From NCBI RefSeq assembly GCF_000507245.1, contig NC_023035.1, positions 695,001 through 759,000 of the forward strand: a stretch of 64,000 nucleotides of DNA. The letters run 5' to 3'. Numbering within the stretch: the first letter of the stretch is position 1; every line of letters begins with the position of its first letter. Below, one piece after another: positions 42,678-51,723 of the stretch. The notes under the pieces were generated by a model that was given only the letters and a program-made list of their open reading frames with translations, did no database searches and was not told the origin of the DNA. This stretch comes from Salinispira pacifica. Its GTDB lineage: Bacteria; Spirochaetota; Spirochaetia; DSM-27196; Salinispiraceae. A program made the position numbers and the translations under genes.

Positions 42678-42826
42678 GGGCCCAGCAGGACTTGGCCTTC
42701 CACCTCGAGCCCTTCCGGGGCTCTCGGCTTCAGGCCGTCTACGGTCGCTAAATCGCCTTCCATGGCGATTTGCGCTCGCAGGCTCGCGCCGCTCCCTGCG
42801 CTTCAAGTCCTGCCGGGTCCGGTCCA
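42678..42826. repeat. Palindromic element 3 bounded by inverted tRNA 3' ends
   Basis: It begins GGGCCCAGCAGGACTTG, the exact complement of the tRNA 3' end, and closes CAAGTCCTGCCGGGTCC. The two ends are inverted repeats with two mismatches in 17. The interior has nested palindromes, for example GAGCCCTTCCGGGGCTC and AATCGCCTTCCATGGCGATT. Confidence 0.7.
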
Positions 42827-42827
42827 C

Positions 42828-42872
42828 AAATAAAAAATGCCACCCACCTAGCGGTGAATGGCATTTTTTATT
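42828..42872 (-). terminator. Terminator of the tRNA gene
   Basis: On the minus strand this hairpin begins directly after the tRNA 3' end. AAATAAAAAATGCCA and TGGCATTTTTTATTT pair around the loop region CCCACCTAGCGGTGAA. It is a strong intrinsic terminator. Confidence 0.8.
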
Positions 42873-42946
42873 TGGGCCCAGCAGGACTTGAACCTGCGAC
42901 AAATGGATTATGAGTCCACTGCTCTAACCAACTGAGCTATGGGCCC
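42873..42946 (-). tRNA. tRNA with CAT anticodon (Met-elongator or Ile2)
   Basis: On the minus strand the 74-nt sequence starts GGGCCCATAGCTCAGTTGG and ends AGTCCTGCTGGGCCC plus discriminator A. All stems close: 7-bp acceptor GGGCCCA/TGGGCCC, D arm, anticodon stem GTGGA/TCCAT with loop CTCATAA, and T stem GCAGG/CCTGC with loop TTCAAGT. CAT may be read as Met, or as Ile2 if C34 becomes lysidine. The GTCGCAGGTTCAAGTCC region is nearer to the Ile2 tRNA of other bacteria, but this is undecided. A terminator follows. No CCA is encoded. Confidence 0.93.
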
Positions 42947-43256
42947 CAGGATGCATGGGCGAGCAGGTGTGAAACACCGACCAGCCCCAGGATGCATGGG
43001 CGAGCAGATCACGAAGTGATCGACCAGCCCCAGGATGCATGGGCGAGCAGATCACGAAGTGATCGACCAGCCCCAGGATGCATGGTAGCGGGATCGTTCC
43101 TCAGCGCTTCGCGCTTGCGGTACGACCCTTGGGGCGAAACAGCCGTGTACCGCAGTCCGCAAGGACGAGGAACATGGCGAGTAGCAGATCACGAAGTGAT
43201 CGACCAGCCCCCGGACGCATGGGCGAGCAGCTGACTTGTCAGCGACCAGCCCCCCA
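42947..43256. repeat. Tandem array of about 41-43-bp units with covarying hairpins
   Basis: Units of the form CCCAGGATGCATGGGCGAGC-AG-hairpin-CGACCAGCC start at 42947, 42988, 43031 and 43074, and a variant covers 43208-43256. The inner stem differs but stays paired: GGTGT-GAA-ACACC, GATCAC-GAA-GTGATC (twice, and again after 43188) and CTGAC-TT-GTCAG. The fourth unit is interrupted by the GGGATCGTTCC palindrome (43086-43131), followed by the 58-bp repeat (43134-43190). No ORF is supported here. Confidence 0.75.
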
Positions 43257-43341
43257 CCCCGGTTTCCCCGATAGTTCCAACTGAACAGGTCGGGAAAATA
43301 GTGAATTGGAATCTATCGCAACAGCCTGAGGCTGTCAAGTG

Positions 43342-43545
43342 TCAATAGTGGGGAGGTTTGCTGTCGTGGGGGCTGTCTTCGCCGCCGGTCTCTTTGAGCT
43401 CGCGGAAGAGGTGAATGAGGCTGTCGATTTTCTTTGTGTGGGCGTCCAGGCTGCGCTGCTGGTCCACCAGGACGTCGTTGAGTTCTGCGATGCTGTTTTC
43501 CATATAGGATATTTTGGTTTCAAGGGCTTCCAGTCGTTCTTCCAT
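43342..43545 (-). CDS. slyX: SlyX family protein
   Basis: The ATG at 43545 gives 67 residues with the SlyX layout: an N-terminal coiled-coil helix (MEERLEALETKISYMENSIA), ELNDVLVDQQRSLD, then a second short helix and a C-terminal tail ending DSKPPHY. SlyX proteins are small cytoplasmic coiled-coil dimers of unknown function, common in proteobacteria and present in some spirochaetes. It is divergent from the M23 peptidase gene. A related frame starting at 43571 is a shadow. Confidence 0.88.
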   Translation of the reverse strand: MEERLEALETKISYMENSIAELNDVLVDQQRSLDAHTKKIDSLIHLFRELKETGGEDSPHDSKPPHY

Positions 43546-43571
43546 GTGTTCATCTTAGGAGATTTTTTCAA

Positions 43572-43600
43572 TTGTATACAGGTGTTCAGGCTGATATATT
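43572..43600 (+). promoter_or_regulatory. Promoter of the M23 peptidase gene
   Basis: TTGTAT (43572-43577), a 17-bp spacer and TATATT (43595-43600). Transcription would start at about 43607, 6 bp before the ATG at 43613, so the mRNA would have almost no leader. Confidence 0.45.
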
Positions 43601-43612
43601 TGCGGTATTCAC

Positions 43613-44236
43613 ATGTCCGAGCATACGAAGAGTATTGAAGAAAAGCTGAATAAGAGTTCCCGGGAGCTTGATGATCTGATACGGGCGGCTGATTTGCCGG
43701 AGGATGACCGGAGGTCTGCCCTTAACGACCGGGGGAGGAAACCCCGGCGGATTCTGCGGTGGGCGATTAAGCTGTTTCTCCTTTTTGTGTTTCTGCTTTT
43801 TGCCCTGCCGCCGTTTTACATTCCCCTTGAAGGGGTCCGCACAAGCGGATTTTTTATCCGTCGCAGGCCGGAGACCCGGCTTTTCACCGATCTGGAATTT
43901 CACAAAGGTATTGATATTGCCGCTCCGGTGGGTACGCCGGTGAGGCCGGCGGCCATCGGCAGAGTTGCCGATGTGGGGTATTCCGACGGATACGGTAATT
44001 TTGTTGAGCTGTCCCATTTGTTCGGATTTCGTACGGTGTACGCCCATTTGTCTGCGGTGGAGACACGGGAGGGAGCATTGATTGCACCGGGCTTCAGCCC
44101 CCTGGGAAGGGTGGGGCAGACCGGCCGGGCCACGGGGCCCCATCTGCATCTGGAAATAAAAATCGGAGAGAGGAGTTTCCCGCCTGGTGTATTTTTATTC
44201 TACCATAATGTCCGCAGGTATCTTATAGGTTTCTGA
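43613..44236 (+). CDS. M23-family (LytM) peptidoglycan endopeptidase
   Basis: The 207-residue protein has a charged cytoplasmic start with DDLIRAADLPEDD, one membrane segment (LFLLFVFLLFALPPFYI, about residues 50-70) and a periplasmic M23 domain. The zinc-site motifs are FHKGIDIAAPVGTPV (His and Asp) and GRATGPHLHLEI (His-x-His), with an additional VYAHLS. Such enzymes cut peptide cross-links in peptidoglycan or act as activators of amidases. The gene has its own promoter with a nearly leaderless start and lies 140 bp before the opp operon. Activity is inferred from intact motifs. Confidence 0.9.
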   Translation: MSEHTKSIEEKLNKSSRELDDLIRAADLPEDDRRSALNDRGRKPRRILRWAIKLFLLFVFLLFALPPFYIPLEGVRTSGFFIRRRPETRLFTDLEFHKGIDIAAPVGTPVRPAAIGRVADVGYSDGYGNFVELSHLFGFRTVYAHLSAVETREGALIAPGFSPLGRVGQTGRATGPHLHLEIKIGERSFPPGVFLFYHNVRRYLIGF

Positions 44237-44305
44237 CCGTAAAGGTATTAGGGTTTTCCATTCTGTAAATTTATACCGATTGACTGTATTTTTTTTTCTG
44301 AAATC

Positions 44306-44334
44306 TTGTCTAAATCCAAATCTTACCCTAAGAT
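44306..44334 (+). promoter_or_regulatory. Promoter of the opp operon
   Basis: TTGTCT (44306-44311), a 17-bp spacer and TAAGAT (44329-44334) lie 46 bp upstream of the oppA ATG. A T-rich tract precedes it. Confidence 0.5.
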
Positions 44335-44379
44335 GATGTATTGATTAGTTTGAGATTCGCTCAAACAAGGAGGATTTTT

Positions 44380-46008
44380 ATGAAAAGGTCGCTTTGGTTA
44401 GTGCTGTTTGTTGCATTGACTGTACCAGCGCTTCTTTTTACAGCCTGCGGCGGAGATAGCACTGCAGCAGCTGAAGAAGAAGAAATGGTTCTGAATTGGA
44501 ACCTGAGTGCCGATCCCAAAACCATCGACCCCGGTCTGAATGGTGCAACCGATGGTGGTGACATTATTGCCAACACTTTCGAGGGTCTGGTTCGTGAACG
44601 GAACGGTGAAGTGTATCCCGGTATTGCTGAAAGCTGGGAATTTTCCGAAGACGGAAAAACCGTAACGTTCAATCTTCGTGAGTCAAAATGGTCCGACGGC
44701 TCTGACCTTACAGCTCAAGACTTTGTATACGCATGGAAAAGAGCAATGGCTCCGGAAACTGCTTCCGAGTACAGCTGGATCTGGGAATACACCAATGTTG
44801 TGAATGCTCCTGCAGCCACAGTTGGGGAAGTATCTCTTGATGAAGTAGGTATCCGTGCGGTAGATGATTACACTCTGGAAGTGCAGCTTTCTGCTCCCAC
44901 TCCCTATTTCATCTCTCTGAGCTCGTTCTACCATTTCATGCCCGTAAAACAGTCTGCAGTAGAAGCAGGACCTGACGGTGCATGGGCGAAAGATCCCGAC
45001 ATCTATGTTTCCAACGGTCCTTTTGTTGTTACCGAGTACACCATCGGTGACGGACTGGTTCTGGAACAGAACCCCAATTTCTGGGATGCGGAAAATGTTG
45101 AGATCGACAGGATCAACGTGAAGTTCATCGATGAAGCATCAACTGCCTACACTGCATACAATGCAGGCGAGTTTGACTTCCTCAATGATGTTCCCCCCGC
45201 AGAAGTTCCCAAGCTGATTGCTGAAAACCCCGAATTCTACGTTTTCCCTCTGCTTGGAACCTACTACTACAATTTCAACATGGATCTTGATATGTGGGAC
45301 GATGCACGGATTCGCCGCGCTCTGACTCTCTCTATCGACCGTGAGCAGATTGTAGACGTTCTTGCCCGGGGTAACGTACCTGCACCCGGTTTTGTTCCTC
45401 CCGGATTCCCCGACCACATGGGCCGTGACTTCTTTGAAACTGCCGGTGACTACGGTATTCCCACCGATGATTCTCAGTTCGAAGAAGCTCAGGAACTGCT
45501 GGCTGAAGCCGGTTATGAGGACGGTGAAGGTTTTCCCGAGTTCACTCTTATGTACAACACCAGCGAAGGGCACAAACTCGTAGCTGAAATGGTACAGGAA
45601 ATGTGGAAAACCAATCTTGGAATCGATATCACTCTTGAAAACCAGGAGTGGGCGGTATTCCAGGAAACCCGGAAACAGGGCGATTATGAAGTTGCACGCG
45701 GCGGCTGGATTACAGACTTCCTGGATCCCAGCGGTCTTCTTGCGATTTTCACTGAAGGCAATGCCTACAATGATCCCAACTTCAACAATGATGAATACAA
45801 TGCTGCAATGGCTCGTGCTCTTACCGCAACCACAGACGAAGCTCATTACGAAGCACTGTATGAGGCTCAGGACATTCTCATGAATGAACTGCCCATCATT
45901 CCTGTGTACCACTACACCGACTACATGCTTTCCAGCCCCGCAGTTAAGGGATGGGAGCGCTCAATGCTCAGCGGTACCGACTTCCGCTATGCAACTGTTG
46001 AACGCTAA
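44380..46008 (+). CDS. oppA: Oligopeptide ABC transporter, substrate-binding lipoprotein
   Basis: The ATG at 44380 has AAGGAGG 6 bases upstream and gives 542 residues. A type II signal peptide with lipobox FTAC (cysteine at about residue 22) is followed by the family SBP_bac_5 domain. Typical segments are SADPKTIDPGLNG, YAWKRAMAPETASEY, FVVTEYTIGDGLVLEQNPNFW and RIRRALTLSIDREQI. It binds peptides in the periplasm and delivers them to OppBC. The terminator-like hairpin at 46025-46063 downstream would let oppA be made in excess over the membrane subunits. Confidence 0.93.
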   Translation: MKRSLWLVLFVALTVPALLFTACGGDSTAAAEEEEMVLNWNLSADPKTIDPGLNGATDGGDIIANTFEGLVRERNGEVYPGIAESWEFSEDGKTVTFNLRESKWSDGSDLTAQDFVYAWKRAMAPETASEYSWIWEYTNVVNAPAATVGEVSLDEVGIRAVDDYTLEVQLSAPTPYFISLSSFYHFMPVKQSAVEAGPDGAWAKDPDIYVSNGPFVVTEYTIGDGLVLEQNPNFWDAENVEIDRINVKFIDEASTAYTAYNAGEFDFLNDVPPAEVPKLIAENPEFYVFPLLGTYYYNFNMDLDMWDDARIRRALTLSIDREQIVDVLARGNVPAPGFVPPGFPDHMGRDFFETAGDYGIPTDDSQFEEAQELLAEAGYEDGEGFPEFTLMYNTSEGHKLVAEMVQEMWKTNLGIDITLENQEWAVFQETRKQGDYEVARGGWITDFLDPSGLLAIFTEGNAYNDPNFNNDEYNAAMARALTATTDEAHYEALYEAQDILMNELPIIPVYHYTDYMLSSPAVKGWERSMLSGTDFRYATVER

Positions 46009-46024
46009 GCATCAGCTTTGTGTA

Positions 46025-46063
46025 ATACCCCGCCGCCCGGTCCACGGGTGGCGGTATTTTTTT
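46025..46063 (+). terminator. Attenuating terminator between oppA and oppB
   Basis: ATACCCCGCCGCCCG and CGGGTGGCGGTAT pair around GTCCA, followed by T7 to 46063. Its place inside the operon suggests partial termination, so more binding protein than permease is made. Confidence 0.7.
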
Positions 46064-46139
46064 CCCTAGGAGACGGTGTTCAATAAATTGAATATCTGCA
46101 TTTTAAAATAACCGTTCTCCCGGAATTAGGAGACGTAAC

Positions 46140-47069
46140 ATGAGAAGGTATTTCCTTCGCCGGTTTGGATATTCACTCCTTACCATATTTATTATTACCA
46201 CCATCACATTTTTTATGATGCGTGCGATCCCCGGTGGACCTTTTACAAGGGAACGGGCGATTCCCGCGGAAATCCTGCGGGTGATTGAAGAAAAGTACAA
46301 TCTTGATGCTCCTCTGTATGAGCAGTACTTTGACTATTTAAAAGGTGTTGTGACCTTCGATTTTGGTCCCTCATATCAGAAAATCGGTACCAGCGTTAAT
46401 GAACTTATCGTGTCAGGCTTTCCCTGGACAGCACAAATTGGTTTTCTTGCAGTAGTGGTCATACTCGCTATTGGAGTACCCGTAGGTATAATTTCCGCCC
46501 TGAAGCAGAATAAACCCACGGACTATTTCGTGATGTTCATGGCGACGCTGGGGGTTACCATTCCCAGTTTTGTGGTGGCAACGCTGTATATATACTTTTT
46601 CGCAGGTCAGCTGGGCTGGGTTCCGCCCTTTGGACTGGGCTCCGCCCGGGCATACATCGGTCCGGTGATTGCATTGGCGGGATACTCCCTTTCATTTGTT
46701 GCCCGTCTGACCAGGTCCAGCATGCTTGAAGTGCTTCGGGCCGACTATATTCAGACGGCCCGGGCCAACGGTCTGAATGAATTCAAGGTGATCGGGAAGC
46801 ATGCGGTGAAGAATGCGGTTATTCCGGTAATCACCTACATGGGTCCGACTATTGCTGCAATCATGACAGGATCTTTCGTAATAGAACGTATTTTCGCCAT
46901 TCCCGGAATCGGACGTTACTTTGTGGAAAGCGTTACCAACCGTGACTATACGACACTCATGGCCGTGACCGTTCTGTATGCTGCATTCTATGTGATCATG
47001 GTTCTGCTGGTTGATGTGGCCTACGCCCTTGTGGACCCGCGTATTCGATTTGAAAAGGAGAAGGGCTAG
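46140..47069 (+). CDS. oppB: Oligopeptide ABC transporter permease OppB
   Basis: The 309-residue protein has six hydrophobic segments and the dipeptide-permease signature. It starts MRRYFLRRFGYSLLTIFII, has an early FFMMRAIPGGPFT and, in the EAA loop, YIQTARANGLNEFKVIGKHA. It forms the inner-membrane channel with OppC. An AGGAG site precedes the ATG, and its stop at 47067-47069 lies 1 bp before the oppC start. The attenuator upstream probably lowers its expression relative to oppA. Confidence 0.92.
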   Translation: MRRYFLRRFGYSLLTIFIITTITFFMMRAIPGGPFTRERAIPAEILRVIEEKYNLDAPLYEQYFDYLKGVVTFDFGPSYQKIGTSVNELIVSGFPWTAQIGFLAVVVILAIGVPVGIISALKQNKPTDYFVMFMATLGVTIPSFVVATLYIYFFAGQLGWVPPFGLGSARAYIGPVIALAGYSLSFVARLTRSSMLEVLRADYIQTARANGLNEFKVIGKHAVKNAVIPVITYMGPTIAAIMTGSFVIERIFAIPGIGRYFVESVTNRDYTTLMAVTVLYAAFYVIMVLLVDVAYALVDPRIRFEKEKG

Positions 47070-47070
47070 A

Positions 47071-48257
47071 ATGGATAAGGCAATGTTTGAAGCAGTTGAT
47101 AAATCTGCATACAGAGACAGCGAGCCGATACGTGAAAGCCTCACATATTGGCAGGATGCCTGGAGACGTCTGAAAAAGCATAAGCCGGCCATCGCAGGAC
47201 TGGTGGGGGTAATTTTTATTCTCCTGTTCGGCGTAGCAGGTCCCTGGTTCTCTCCGGTTTCCTACTCCGATCAGAGTATCGATTTTGCCAATCTTCCTCC
47301 CAGAATGCCTCTGTATCAGCTTGAGGAAGGGTTTAACGTATATCTCACCGAAGACTATAAGGTGATCAAGGTGTCAGACAGGGGTGTTGTAGAGGAAAAA
47401 CTTCAGCGCATCGACACCGACCCCATCAACAAAATCTATACATATTCCGACGGACAGCGTGAGGTGTTGCTGGACTTCTCTTACAACCTGCTGCCCGGCA
47501 AAATGGACAGTCCCTACGATTTTGCGTTCATCTATGAAGGTGAAGAGTTTACCGAACCATGGAAGTCCGTGAGCAATAAGAAGTATCCCTTCGGTACAGA
47601 CATTGTGGGCCGGAGTCTTCTGGTACGGGTCATGTACGGAGCCCGGATCTCCCTCACCGTGGCGTTTGTCGCCACCCTGGTGAACCTGCTGATCGGTGTG
47701 TTCTACGGTTCCTTGGCGGCATTTGAGGGTGGCAGGACGGATAATATCATGATGCGTATTGTTGATATTATTAACTCCATCCCTCTGCTGCTGATCGTAA
47801 TTCTCATTATGGTAATTGTTGGAAACCGGGGTCTGTGGACCATGGTAATCGCTCTTGGATCGGTGTACTGGGTGCAGATGGCCAGGCTTGTCCGGGGGCA
47901 GGTGCTCAGCCTGAAGGAACAGGAGTTTGTTCTGGCGGCCCGTGCACTGGGTGTTCCCCGGTTCAATATTATCAGTCAGCATCTGATTCCAAACGCCATC
48001 GGACCCATCATCGTATCCATGACCATGATGATTCCCCGCGCGGTGTTTACCGAGGCATTTATCAGTTTTATCGGACTTGGGGTTTCCGCCCCATGGCATC
48101 CTGGGGTACCCTGGCCAATGACGCCTTGAGCGGGCTGCTCTCGTATCCCTACCAGCTGTTTTACCCGGCACTGGCCATCGCCATTACCATGCTGTCGTTC
48201 AACCTGCTGGGTGACGGTCTGAGGGACGCACTGGACCCCCGTCTGCGGAAAGGATAG
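47071..48257 (+). pseudogene. oppC: Oligopeptide ABC transporter permease OppC, one-base frameshift
   Basis: From the ATG at 47071 the frame encodes the OppC N-terminus, with membrane segment IAGLVGVIFILLFGVAG and a long periplasmic loop, and the EAA region FVLAARALGVPRFNIIS. It breaks after FISFIGLGVSAP. The correct continuation MASWGTLANDALSGLL ... LGDGLRDALDPRLRKG is in another frame to 48257. One C is missing from the C4 run at 48089-48092; C5 would restore it. Because the remaining gene is intact and the operon is otherwise complete, a sequencing or assembly error is at least as likely as a mutation. If real, the transporter lacks its last 50 residues. Confidence 0.85.
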
Positions 48258-48263
48258 AAAAAT

Positions 48264-49283
48264 ATGAAAACACTATTAGAAGTCTCAAATTTGAGAACAT
48301 CATTCCATAGTCATCTCGGAGAAATTCAGGCAGTTCGGGGTGCCAACTTCAAACTGGAGGAAGGGGAGGTCCTTGGCATCGTAGGGGAATCCGGCAGCGG
48401 TAAGTCGGTTACCTCCCTCTCCATTATGGGACTGATTCAGGAACCCGGTGAAATCAAGAAGGGCAGCAAGGTGATGTTCCGGGGTAAGGATCTTACCAAG
48501 CTGAGCAACAAGCAGATGTCCCAGCTCCGGGGAAATGAGATCTCCATGATCTTTCAGGACCCCATGACATCTTTGAATCCGGTGTACACAATCGAGAATC
48601 AGATGGTTGAGGTGATCCGCCGGCATCAGATGCTGAATAAGAGGGAAGCCCGGGAACGGGCCATCGAAATGCTTACCCTGGTGGGGATCCCCCAGCCGGA
48701 AAAGCGGATTAAAAGCTATCCCCATGAGTTTTCCGGGGGGATGCGCCAGAGGGTAATGATCGCCACCGCCCTGAGCTGTAATCCCAAGCTGCTCATTGCC
48801 GATGAACCCACCACCGCACTGGATGTAACCATACAGGCCCAGATTCTGGAGCTGATGAAGGATCTGAAGGATCGTATCAACACATCAATTATCATTATCA
48901 CCCATGACCTGGGGGTAATTGCTGAAGTGTGTGATCATATTGCGGTGATGTACGGCGGTACCATCATGGAAACCGGAACCGAGCGGGATATTTTTTACAA
49001 TCCCCAGAATCCCTACACCGTGGGGCTTCACCACTCCATTCCCAAGATGAACACCGAACAGAAAGAGCGTCTGGTGCCCATTACCGGGTCACCCCCGGAT
49101 CTGCTTCACCCTCCCAAGGGCTGTCCCTTTGCCAGCCGCTGCCCCCACACAATGAAACTGTGTCTGGAAGAGCAGCCGCCCACCTTCAAGCTCAGCGAAA
49201 CCCATTCTTCAGCCTGCTGGCTGCTGCATAAGGACGCTCCCCAGGTGGCAAACTACGAGACTGCGGAGGCCGTAAGTGAGTAA
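48264..49283 (+). CDS. oppD: Oligopeptide ABC transporter ATPase OppD
   Basis: The 339-residue protein has Walker A GESGSGKS (near residue 40), the ABC signature FSGGMRQR and Walker [13 protein letters not shown], followed by the oligopeptide-binding C-terminal extension with [14 protein letters not shown], a cysteine-rich segment typical of OppD/DppD (possible Fe-S or structural site). It energises transport together with OppF. It follows oppC by 6 bp and overlaps oppF by 8 bp. Confidence 0.93.
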   Translation: MKTLLEVSNLRTSFHSHLGEIQAVRGANFKLEEGEVLGIVGESGSGKSVTSLSIMGLIQEPGEIKKGSKVMFRGKDLTKLSNKQMSQLRGNEISMIFQDPMTSLNPVYTIENQMVEVIRRHQMLNKREARERAIEMLTLVGIPQPEKRIKSYPHEFSGGMRQRVMIATALSCNPKLLIADEPTTALDVTIQAQILELMKDLKDRINTSIIIITHDLGVIAEVCDHIAVMYGGTIMETGTERDIFYNPQNPYTVGLHHSIPKMNTEQKERLVPITGSPPDLLHPPKGCPFASRCPHTMKLCLEEQPPTFKLSETHSSACWLLHKDAPQVANYETAEAVSE

Positions 49284-50253
49284 TAATGAAAACCTTCTGG
49301 AAGTGAAGGATTTAAAGAAATATTTTGAAATGAAGAGCGGATTCCTCAGTCCGCAAAAATCCTATCTGAAGGCCGTGGACGGTGTCTCCTTTGAAATTAA
49401 AAAAGGGGAAACCTTCGGTCTGGTGGGGGAGTCGGGCTGCGGCAAGTCCACAACCGGCCGAACCATTCTCCGCCTCTATGAGGCAACCGGCGGACAGATT
49501 ATGTTCGACGGCGAGGATCTGGCGAAAAAACCCGAAAAAGAGCTGAAGCCCTATCGCAAGCGCATTCAGATGATTTTTCAGGACCCCTATGCGAGTCTGA
49601 ACAGCCGGATGACCGTAAACGATATTATCGGTGAGGGGATATCAACACATAATCTGCTGGAGGGAAAGGAAAAGCAGGAACGCATCTACAGTCTTCTGGC
49701 CCAGGTTGGACTAAAGAAAGAACATGCGAACCGCTATCCCCATGAGTTCTCCGGCGGACAGCGTCAGCGTATCGGTATTGCCCGGGCGCTGGCGGTTGAA
49801 CCTGAGCTGGTTATCTGCGACGAGCCCATATCCGCTCTGGATGTATCCATTCAGGCTCAGGTTGTGAATATGCTTGAGGATCTCCAGGACGAACTGGGGC
49901 TTACCTATCTGTTTATTGCCCATGACCTTTCCATGGTTAAACATATATCGGACCGTATCGGGGTTATGTATCTTGGAAAACTGGTAGAGGTGTGTGAGAG
50001 CGATGAGCTGTATAAGAATCCCATCCATCCCTACACCAAGGCCCTGCTTTCGGCCATCCCCATCCCCGATCCGGACATTACCCGGTCAAATCAGCGGGTG
50101 ATTCTCAAAGGGGATGTTCCCAGCCCCATCGATCCTCCGGTTGGATGCCGCTTCGCCAGCAGATGTCCCCTGCGGACCGAACGCTGCACCAGAGAAGATC
50201 CGGAGCTCAGAGAACTTGCTCCGGGACACTGGGTGTCCTGCCATAACGTGTAA
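49276..50253 (+). CDS. oppF: Oligopeptide ABC transporter ATPase OppF
   Basis: The 325-residue partner ATPase has Walker [10 protein letters not shown], signature FSGGQRQR and Walker [13 protein letters not shown]. The C-terminal extension contains [15 protein letters not shown], the paired cysteine motif of OppD/OppF proteins. It forms a heterodimer with OppD at the membrane. It is the last gene of the operon and is followed by a strong terminator at 50321-50364. Confidence 0.93.
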   Translation: MSNNENLLEVKDLKKYFEMKSGFLSPQKSYLKAVDGVSFEIKKGETFGLVGESGCGKSTTGRTILRLYEATGGQIMFDGEDLAKKPEKELKPYRKRIQMIFQDPYASLNSRMTVNDIIGEGISTHNLLEGKEKQERIYSLLAQVGLKKEHANRYPHEFSGGQRQRIGIARALAVEPELVICDEPISALDVSIQAQVVNMLEDLQDELGLTYLFIAHDLSMVKHISDRIGVMYLGKLVEVCESDELYKNPIHPYTKALLSAIPIPDPDITRSNQRVILKGDVPSPIDPPVGCRFASRCPLRTERCTREDPELRELAPGHWVSCHNV

Positions 50254-50320
50254 CACCAGCATCTGCTGCATCAGCAGGCTGCCATATGCGCGGCACTGCC
50301 TGTTCGCAGCATGCACACAA

Positions 50321-50364
50321 AACGCCGGGTTCATTTGATAATCATCAAAGCCCGGCGTTTTTTT
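50321..50364 (+). terminator. Terminator of the opp operon
   Basis: AACGCCGGG and CCCGGCGTT pair around a 21-nt loop, followed by T7. It is a strong intrinsic terminator. Confidence 0.8.
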
Positions 50365-50439
50365 GCGTCTGCGGTGGCAAGCTTTGATTCTTACCAATGG
50401 CCGGTGTTTCAATTTGTATTAATCAAATACACCGAGCAA

Positions 50440-50469
50440 TTGACCTTTCAATCACCCTCAACATATACT
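50440..50469 (+). promoter_or_regulatory. Promoter of the 50506 gene
   Basis: TTGACC (50440-50445), an 18-bp spacer and TATACT (50464-50469), 37 bp upstream of the ATG. Confidence 0.45.
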
Positions 50470-50505
50470 AAATAGACATATTAAAACTATCAGAAGAAGC
50501 AGGCT

Positions 50506-51681
50506 ATGAAAAAGCTGAGGTCACGACTTATTCCATTGCTGCTCAGTCCGATTATTGGAAGTGTTATCGCAGTAGCAGCGGTATTTACGGGATTGTTGGC
50601 GTCTTTATATTCATCGGAAATCCGCAACTCCATTCCATTGTCCCTCCTGAGGGCGGCTCCGGTTGAAACATCAGAATATGGGGTGTTCTCATTGCCTGCT
50701 TTGTTATTTTGGCTCTCAATCTCTTTCTTCTTCGTTTTCACAGCATTTCGCCAGTACTTTCGGGATAAGGAAAGTGAAATACAAAGAAACAGTTTGATCG
50801 ATTCATTGCGGACGATTCCTCCTGCCGAGTTTGCGTTAAAGTTCAGAGATGAATATCAAAAAAGTGAAACCAATCTGTTTATAGTTAATACTCTCCTGAG
50901 TATTAAGGATAGAGATGATCCCTTATCGGTGGAAGACGTAACCAATATTGAAGAATACATCAGAATCATTCTGGATACCTACATAAATCTGGCGAAGCTA
51001 TGGGATCAACCTGATTCAATCATTCCTGAAGACGCCGTATACCGGGCAAATCTGATGCTCTTTTACAATGTAGGCGAAATTCCGGAAAAAATCAGAAACA
51101 AGCTGTTTCAAATGACTAACTTCTTTGTGGAAAAAAACATTGTTTCACTGGAATCGTCAGTAGACGGCATTTTGATCCTGGAGGATAATATTTTTACCAC
51201 CACAACTGAAACTGCGGACCCCGAACCGGATCCGGAAATACGGCCTCTCTGCTTTCCCATAACTCTTGACGGGGATGACGGGAAGCGAGTTCAAAACTTA
51301 CCCGGAGCGCCCACTGCATTTATTCAGAATGAAGTTCAATGGATACTGGATACCAGAGATATCGTAAAAGTGTGTAAAGATGATTTGAATTATGATGGAG
51401 CAGTTCTGAACAAGATTGAGAAATACTATGCAGAAGACACAAAAGCCACAAGTATTATTTCAATACCGCTGCAAAACAGAATTATCCGCGACGGCAGGGC
51501 TTGTAATGTAACCATCGGTGTTGTTAATATTTACCGAAACAAGGTACGGATTTTGAAGGATCGAATGCGATCAACACAGTTCTCTGCATTGTTGGAACCA
51601 TATAACGATATTCTGGTAAAGTTTATTATTGCATATGAATGTGCGAAAAATAGTGTCGATAATAGTAGCAGCGAAAGTTGA
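50506..51681 (+). CDS. Two-span membrane protein with a cytoplasmic GAF-like region
   Basis: The 391-residue protein has two membrane segments near the start, IPLLLSPIIGSVIAVAAVFTG and ALLFWLSISFFFVFTAF. A long cytoplasmic part follows. Its last 130 residues alternate strands and helices (ATSIISIPLQNRIIRDGRAC, VTIGVVNIYRNKVRIL) in the manner of GAF/cache-like regulatory domains. I cannot name a family. AGGC is a weak ribosome site. A 53-codon ORF follows 42 bp downstream and shares a terminator at 51913-51945, so the two may form an operon. The role may be sensing, but this is a guess. Confidence 0.65.
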   Translation: MKKLRSRLIPLLLSPIIGSVIAVAAVFTGLLASLYSSEIRNSIPLSLLRAAPVETSEYGVFSLPALLFWLSISFFFVFTAFRQYFRDKESEIQRNSLIDSLRTIPPAEFALKFRDEYQKSETNLFIVNTLLSIKDRDDPLSVEDVTNIEEYIRIILDTYINLAKLWDQPDSIIPEDAVYRANLMLFYNVGEIPEKIRNKLFQMTNFFVEKNIVSLESSVDGILILEDNIFTTTTETADPEPDPEIRPLCFPITLDGDDGKRVQNLPGAPTAFIQNEVQWILDTRDIVKVCKDDLNYDGAVLNKIEKYYAEDTKATSIISIPLQNRIIRDGRACNVTIGVVNIYRNKVRILKDRMRSTQFSALLEPYNDILVKFIIAYECAKNSVDNSSSES

Positions 51682-51723
51682 ATATAAAGAGCGAAGCGCA
51701 GTATATTGTAAGGGGAGATCATC

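Noticed and set aside
42161-42902. Protein-coding genes in the tRNA repeat region
   Set aside because: The open frames on both strands run through terminators, tRNA-like arms and palindromes and have no family likeness. Their openness reflects high G+C.
42947-43256. CRISPR array
   Set aside because: Repeats are directly adjacent with no unique spacers. The variable part is a self-complementary stem and there are no cas genes nearby.
45139-45912. A 257-residue minus-strand ORF inside oppA
   Set aside because: oppA has a ribosome site, lipobox and full family match; the reverse frame is a shadow.
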